Shown one piece after another: positions 34,949 to 36,049 of a DNA stretch of 36,049 bases. Below the pieces are notes generated by a model that saw only the letters and a list, made by a program, of their open reading frames with translations, made no database searches and was not told the origin of the DNA. Numbering within the stretch: position 1 is the stretch's first letter; each line of letters opens with the position of its first letter. The DNA is from Methanobacteriota archaeon (lineage in GTDB: Archaea > Thermoplasmatota > Poseidoniia > Poseidoniales > Poseidoniaceae), in assembly GCA_002706065.1 (NCBI GenBank), contig PAJM01000019.1:1-36049 (forward strand), written 5' to 3'. Made by a program: the position numbers and the translations under genes.

Positions 34949-35359
34949 ATGACAGAGAAGCGAACAGTCAAAGTCAACGGTGAAGAATTGGAAGTTGAGA
35001 TCACGCTCAACGAGGACGGTTCGTACAACGCTACGGTTGAAGGACAAACCTTCACCGTGGAAGTGCCAAATGCACAAGCAGCACCACGTGCCCGACGAGG
35101 TGGTGGTGCAAAGAAGAAGAAGTCGGGAACGGTATCCGCGAACATCCCTGGAAAGGTTGTTACCGTGGAAGTCAAGGAAGGAGATGTTGTCAAAGAAGGA
35201 CAAGTCATCCTCATTCTTGAAGCCATGAAAATGCAAAATGAAATTCAGGCACCTGTAAATGGTACTGTTGTCAGTGTAGCATGTGAGGAAGGACAAGCCA
35301 TCGAAGCCAATGTTCCACTTGTTGTTATTGAGCCAGAACCAACCGATGATGAGGATTAG
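34949..35359 (+). CDS. Biotin carboxyl carrier protein
   Basis: This 136-aa protein has a variable N-terminal part of about 60 residues with a basic GGGAKKKK linker. A biotinyl domain follows, with EAMKMQ (91-96) in which K94 receives biotin, and the NIPGKVV and IQAPVNGTV turns around it. It carries CO2 between the biotin carboxylase and the carboxyltransferase encoded upstream. The biotin carboxylase gene itself is not in the window. Ligation to biotin is presumably by the BirA domain at 14099-15517. GGAG lies about eight bases before the ATG. Confidence 0.96.
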   Translation: MTEKRTVKVNGEELEVEITLNEDGSYNATVEGQTFTVEVPNAQAAPRARRGGGAKKKKSGTVSANIPGKVVTVEVKEGDVVKEGQVILILEAMKMQNEIQAPVNGTVVSVACEEGQAIEANVPLVVIEPEPTDDED

Positions 35360-35398
35360 AAAGGAACAGTTCAAGAGGTATGGAGGATAGGTGTTGGT

Positions 35399-35638
35399 AT
35401 GACCGAAGGCCCAGCATGCGACTACCCTGGATGTGGAGGAGTTGGCTTGGTCATTTCGCGACTTTCCCCTGAGGGGTATCTCGTCGCCACTGGAAAGAAG
35501 GCATACTCCTTCCGGGAAGCATACCGGCGATTCCACTATTGTGCGGATCATCACGAGGAACTGATGAGCGGTGTTTGGTCTCGTGTTCGGAAGCCGGATG
35601 ACAAGAACGATGGTCATGTAGCACCGACTGCTATCTGA
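35399..35638 (+). CDS. Small Cys/His protein, probable metal binder
   Basis: This 79-aa protein has CDYPGC near its start and CADHH about 40 residues later, a C-x4-C...C-x2-H arrangement that could hold one zinc ion. It lacks membrane segments and is not recognised. A GGAGG site precedes its ATG and it lies 39 bases after the biotin carrier stop, so it may be co-transcribed with the carboxylase genes without being functionally linked. Confidence 0.6.
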   Translation: MTEGPACDYPGCGGVGLVISRLSPEGYLVATGKKAYSFREAYRRFHYCADHHEELMSGVWSRVRKPDDKNDGHVAPTAI

Positions 35639-35645
35639 GCGAGAC

Positions 35646-35653
35646 TTACATAA
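35646..35653 (+). promoter_or_regulatory. TATA-like element for the exported protein at the right edge
   Basis: TTACATAA is centred 26 bases before the ATG at 35676, giving a predicted leaderless transcript like those of asnB and the mutase gene. Confidence 0.45.
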
Positions 35654-35675
35654 GCAACAATCACTTCATTGTTCC

Positions 35676-36049
35676 ATGTCGGAACGACAACACGCCATAT
35701 CTCAGAAAATCTTAGCCCTCATCGCAACACTGATGATTTGCGCCATACCATTTTCATTCTCAACACCATCACTGCTTCCAGATGATTCAATTGTTGAATC
35801 TGAAAGTTCAGGAATGGGTGCCCGAAATGTCACAGCCGCAATTCCAAACCCATGCATTGGCAATGGAACGAATGCAGCTGGAACCATTGTATCCGATGTA
35901 CTCGAAGTCAATGACGCTCAATCAACGGCGTCACCGGCAAGTATCCTTCCCGTCTCGTGTACTGACCTCTCACTTCACGCCTCAACCGATCTCGACTTCT
36001 TTGAGATTCAACTCGTCACTGGTGTCACCTATTTCGTTAACGTAAGCTT
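35676..36049 (+). CDS. Exported protein with PPC-like domain, cut by window end
   Basis: A frame open to the last base encodes at least 124 residues and has no stop. It starts with a basic segment and a hydrophobic signal peptide (about 11-28). An acidic Ser-rich spacer follows, then a domain with DLDFFEIQLVTGVTYFVNV, the D.D.F.....AG..Y.V.V pattern of bacterial pre-peptidase C-terminal (PPC) domains. Such domains are common in secreted peptidases and surface proteins. What follows downstream is unknown. The start ATG fits a leaderless promoter. Confidence 0.7.
   Translation, partial: MSERQHAISQKILALIATLMICAIPFSFSTPSLLPDDSIVESESSGMGARNVTAAIPNPCIGNGTNAAGTIVSDVLEVNDAQSTASPASILPVSCTDLSLHASTDLDFFEIQLVTGVTYFVNVS

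Noticed and set aside
34805-35617. Long minus-strand open frame (270 codons) antisense to the biotin carrier
   Set aside because: It lies opposite a clear biotin carrier with the EAMKM motif and has no recognisable domain; the plus strand has proper Shine-Dalgarno sites.

Overview
The window looks like a chromosomal segment of a planktonic euryarchaeon, most likely Marine Group II (Candidatus Poseidoniales) or a close relative in the Thermoplasmata branch. The reasons are an archaeal RNA polymerase operon (split A'/A'', unsplit B, subunit H), an archaeal L30e protein, TATA-type promoters (several apparently leaderless), and bacterial-like lipid and propionate genes. Large secreted proteins with calcium-binding repeats and a short conserved cytoplasmic tail also fit. 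This assignment rests on gene content only; no 16S gene is present. Genes are tightly packed, with start/stop overlaps and touching convergent ends. No CRISPR array, insertion sequence, integrase or phage gene was seen.

Layout. 1-860: a non-coding stretch with a 28-bp palindrome and an imperfect direct repeat, then an orphan membrane protein. 1041-13968 (minus): tRNA-Lys(TTT), rpoH, rpoB, rpoA', rpoA'', L30e, then a 1120-aa surface protein. 14099-19029: a methyltransferase fused to a biotin-protein ligase, small membrane proteins, a Pop5-like RNase P protein, a short FtsZ-like protein and a TPR protein. 19167-24956 (plus): a five-gene respiratory operon with an exported CXCH protein, a small membrane protein, a Rieske protein, a b6-type cytochrome b, and a 928-aa protein joining a cytochrome b subunit IV-like part to an HdrD/GlpC-like iron-sulfur part. 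24959-26228 (minus): a two-cluster ferredoxin between two membrane proteins. 26264-29244 (minus): glutamate-cysteine ligase and a glutamine-dependent asparagine synthetase. 29294-31415 (minus): a 36-aa membrane microprotein, a polyprenol-kinase-like protein, MeaB and the B12-binding subunit of methylmalonyl-CoA mutase. 31494-36049 (plus): a glycerolipid acyltransferase, carboxyltransferase, a small subunit candidate and biotin carrier of an acyl-CoA carboxylase, a small Cys/His protein, and the start of another secreted protein.

How the parts connect. The carboxylase, the mutase subunit and MeaB outline propionyl-CoA to succinyl-CoA conversion; the ligase domain at 14099-15517 would biotinylate the carrier. 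The biotin carboxylase, the epimerase and the mutase catalytic subunit are not in the window. The respiratory operon encodes what looks like a b6f-type quinol-oxidising complex whose subunit IV carries a cytoplasmic iron-sulfur module of the heterodisulfide-reductase type.

The most unusual points are that cytochrome/HdrD fusion, the methyltransferase-biotin ligase fusion, a shared N-terminal domain on both RpoH and RpoA'', and eroded or rearranged zinc sites in RpoB and RpoA'.
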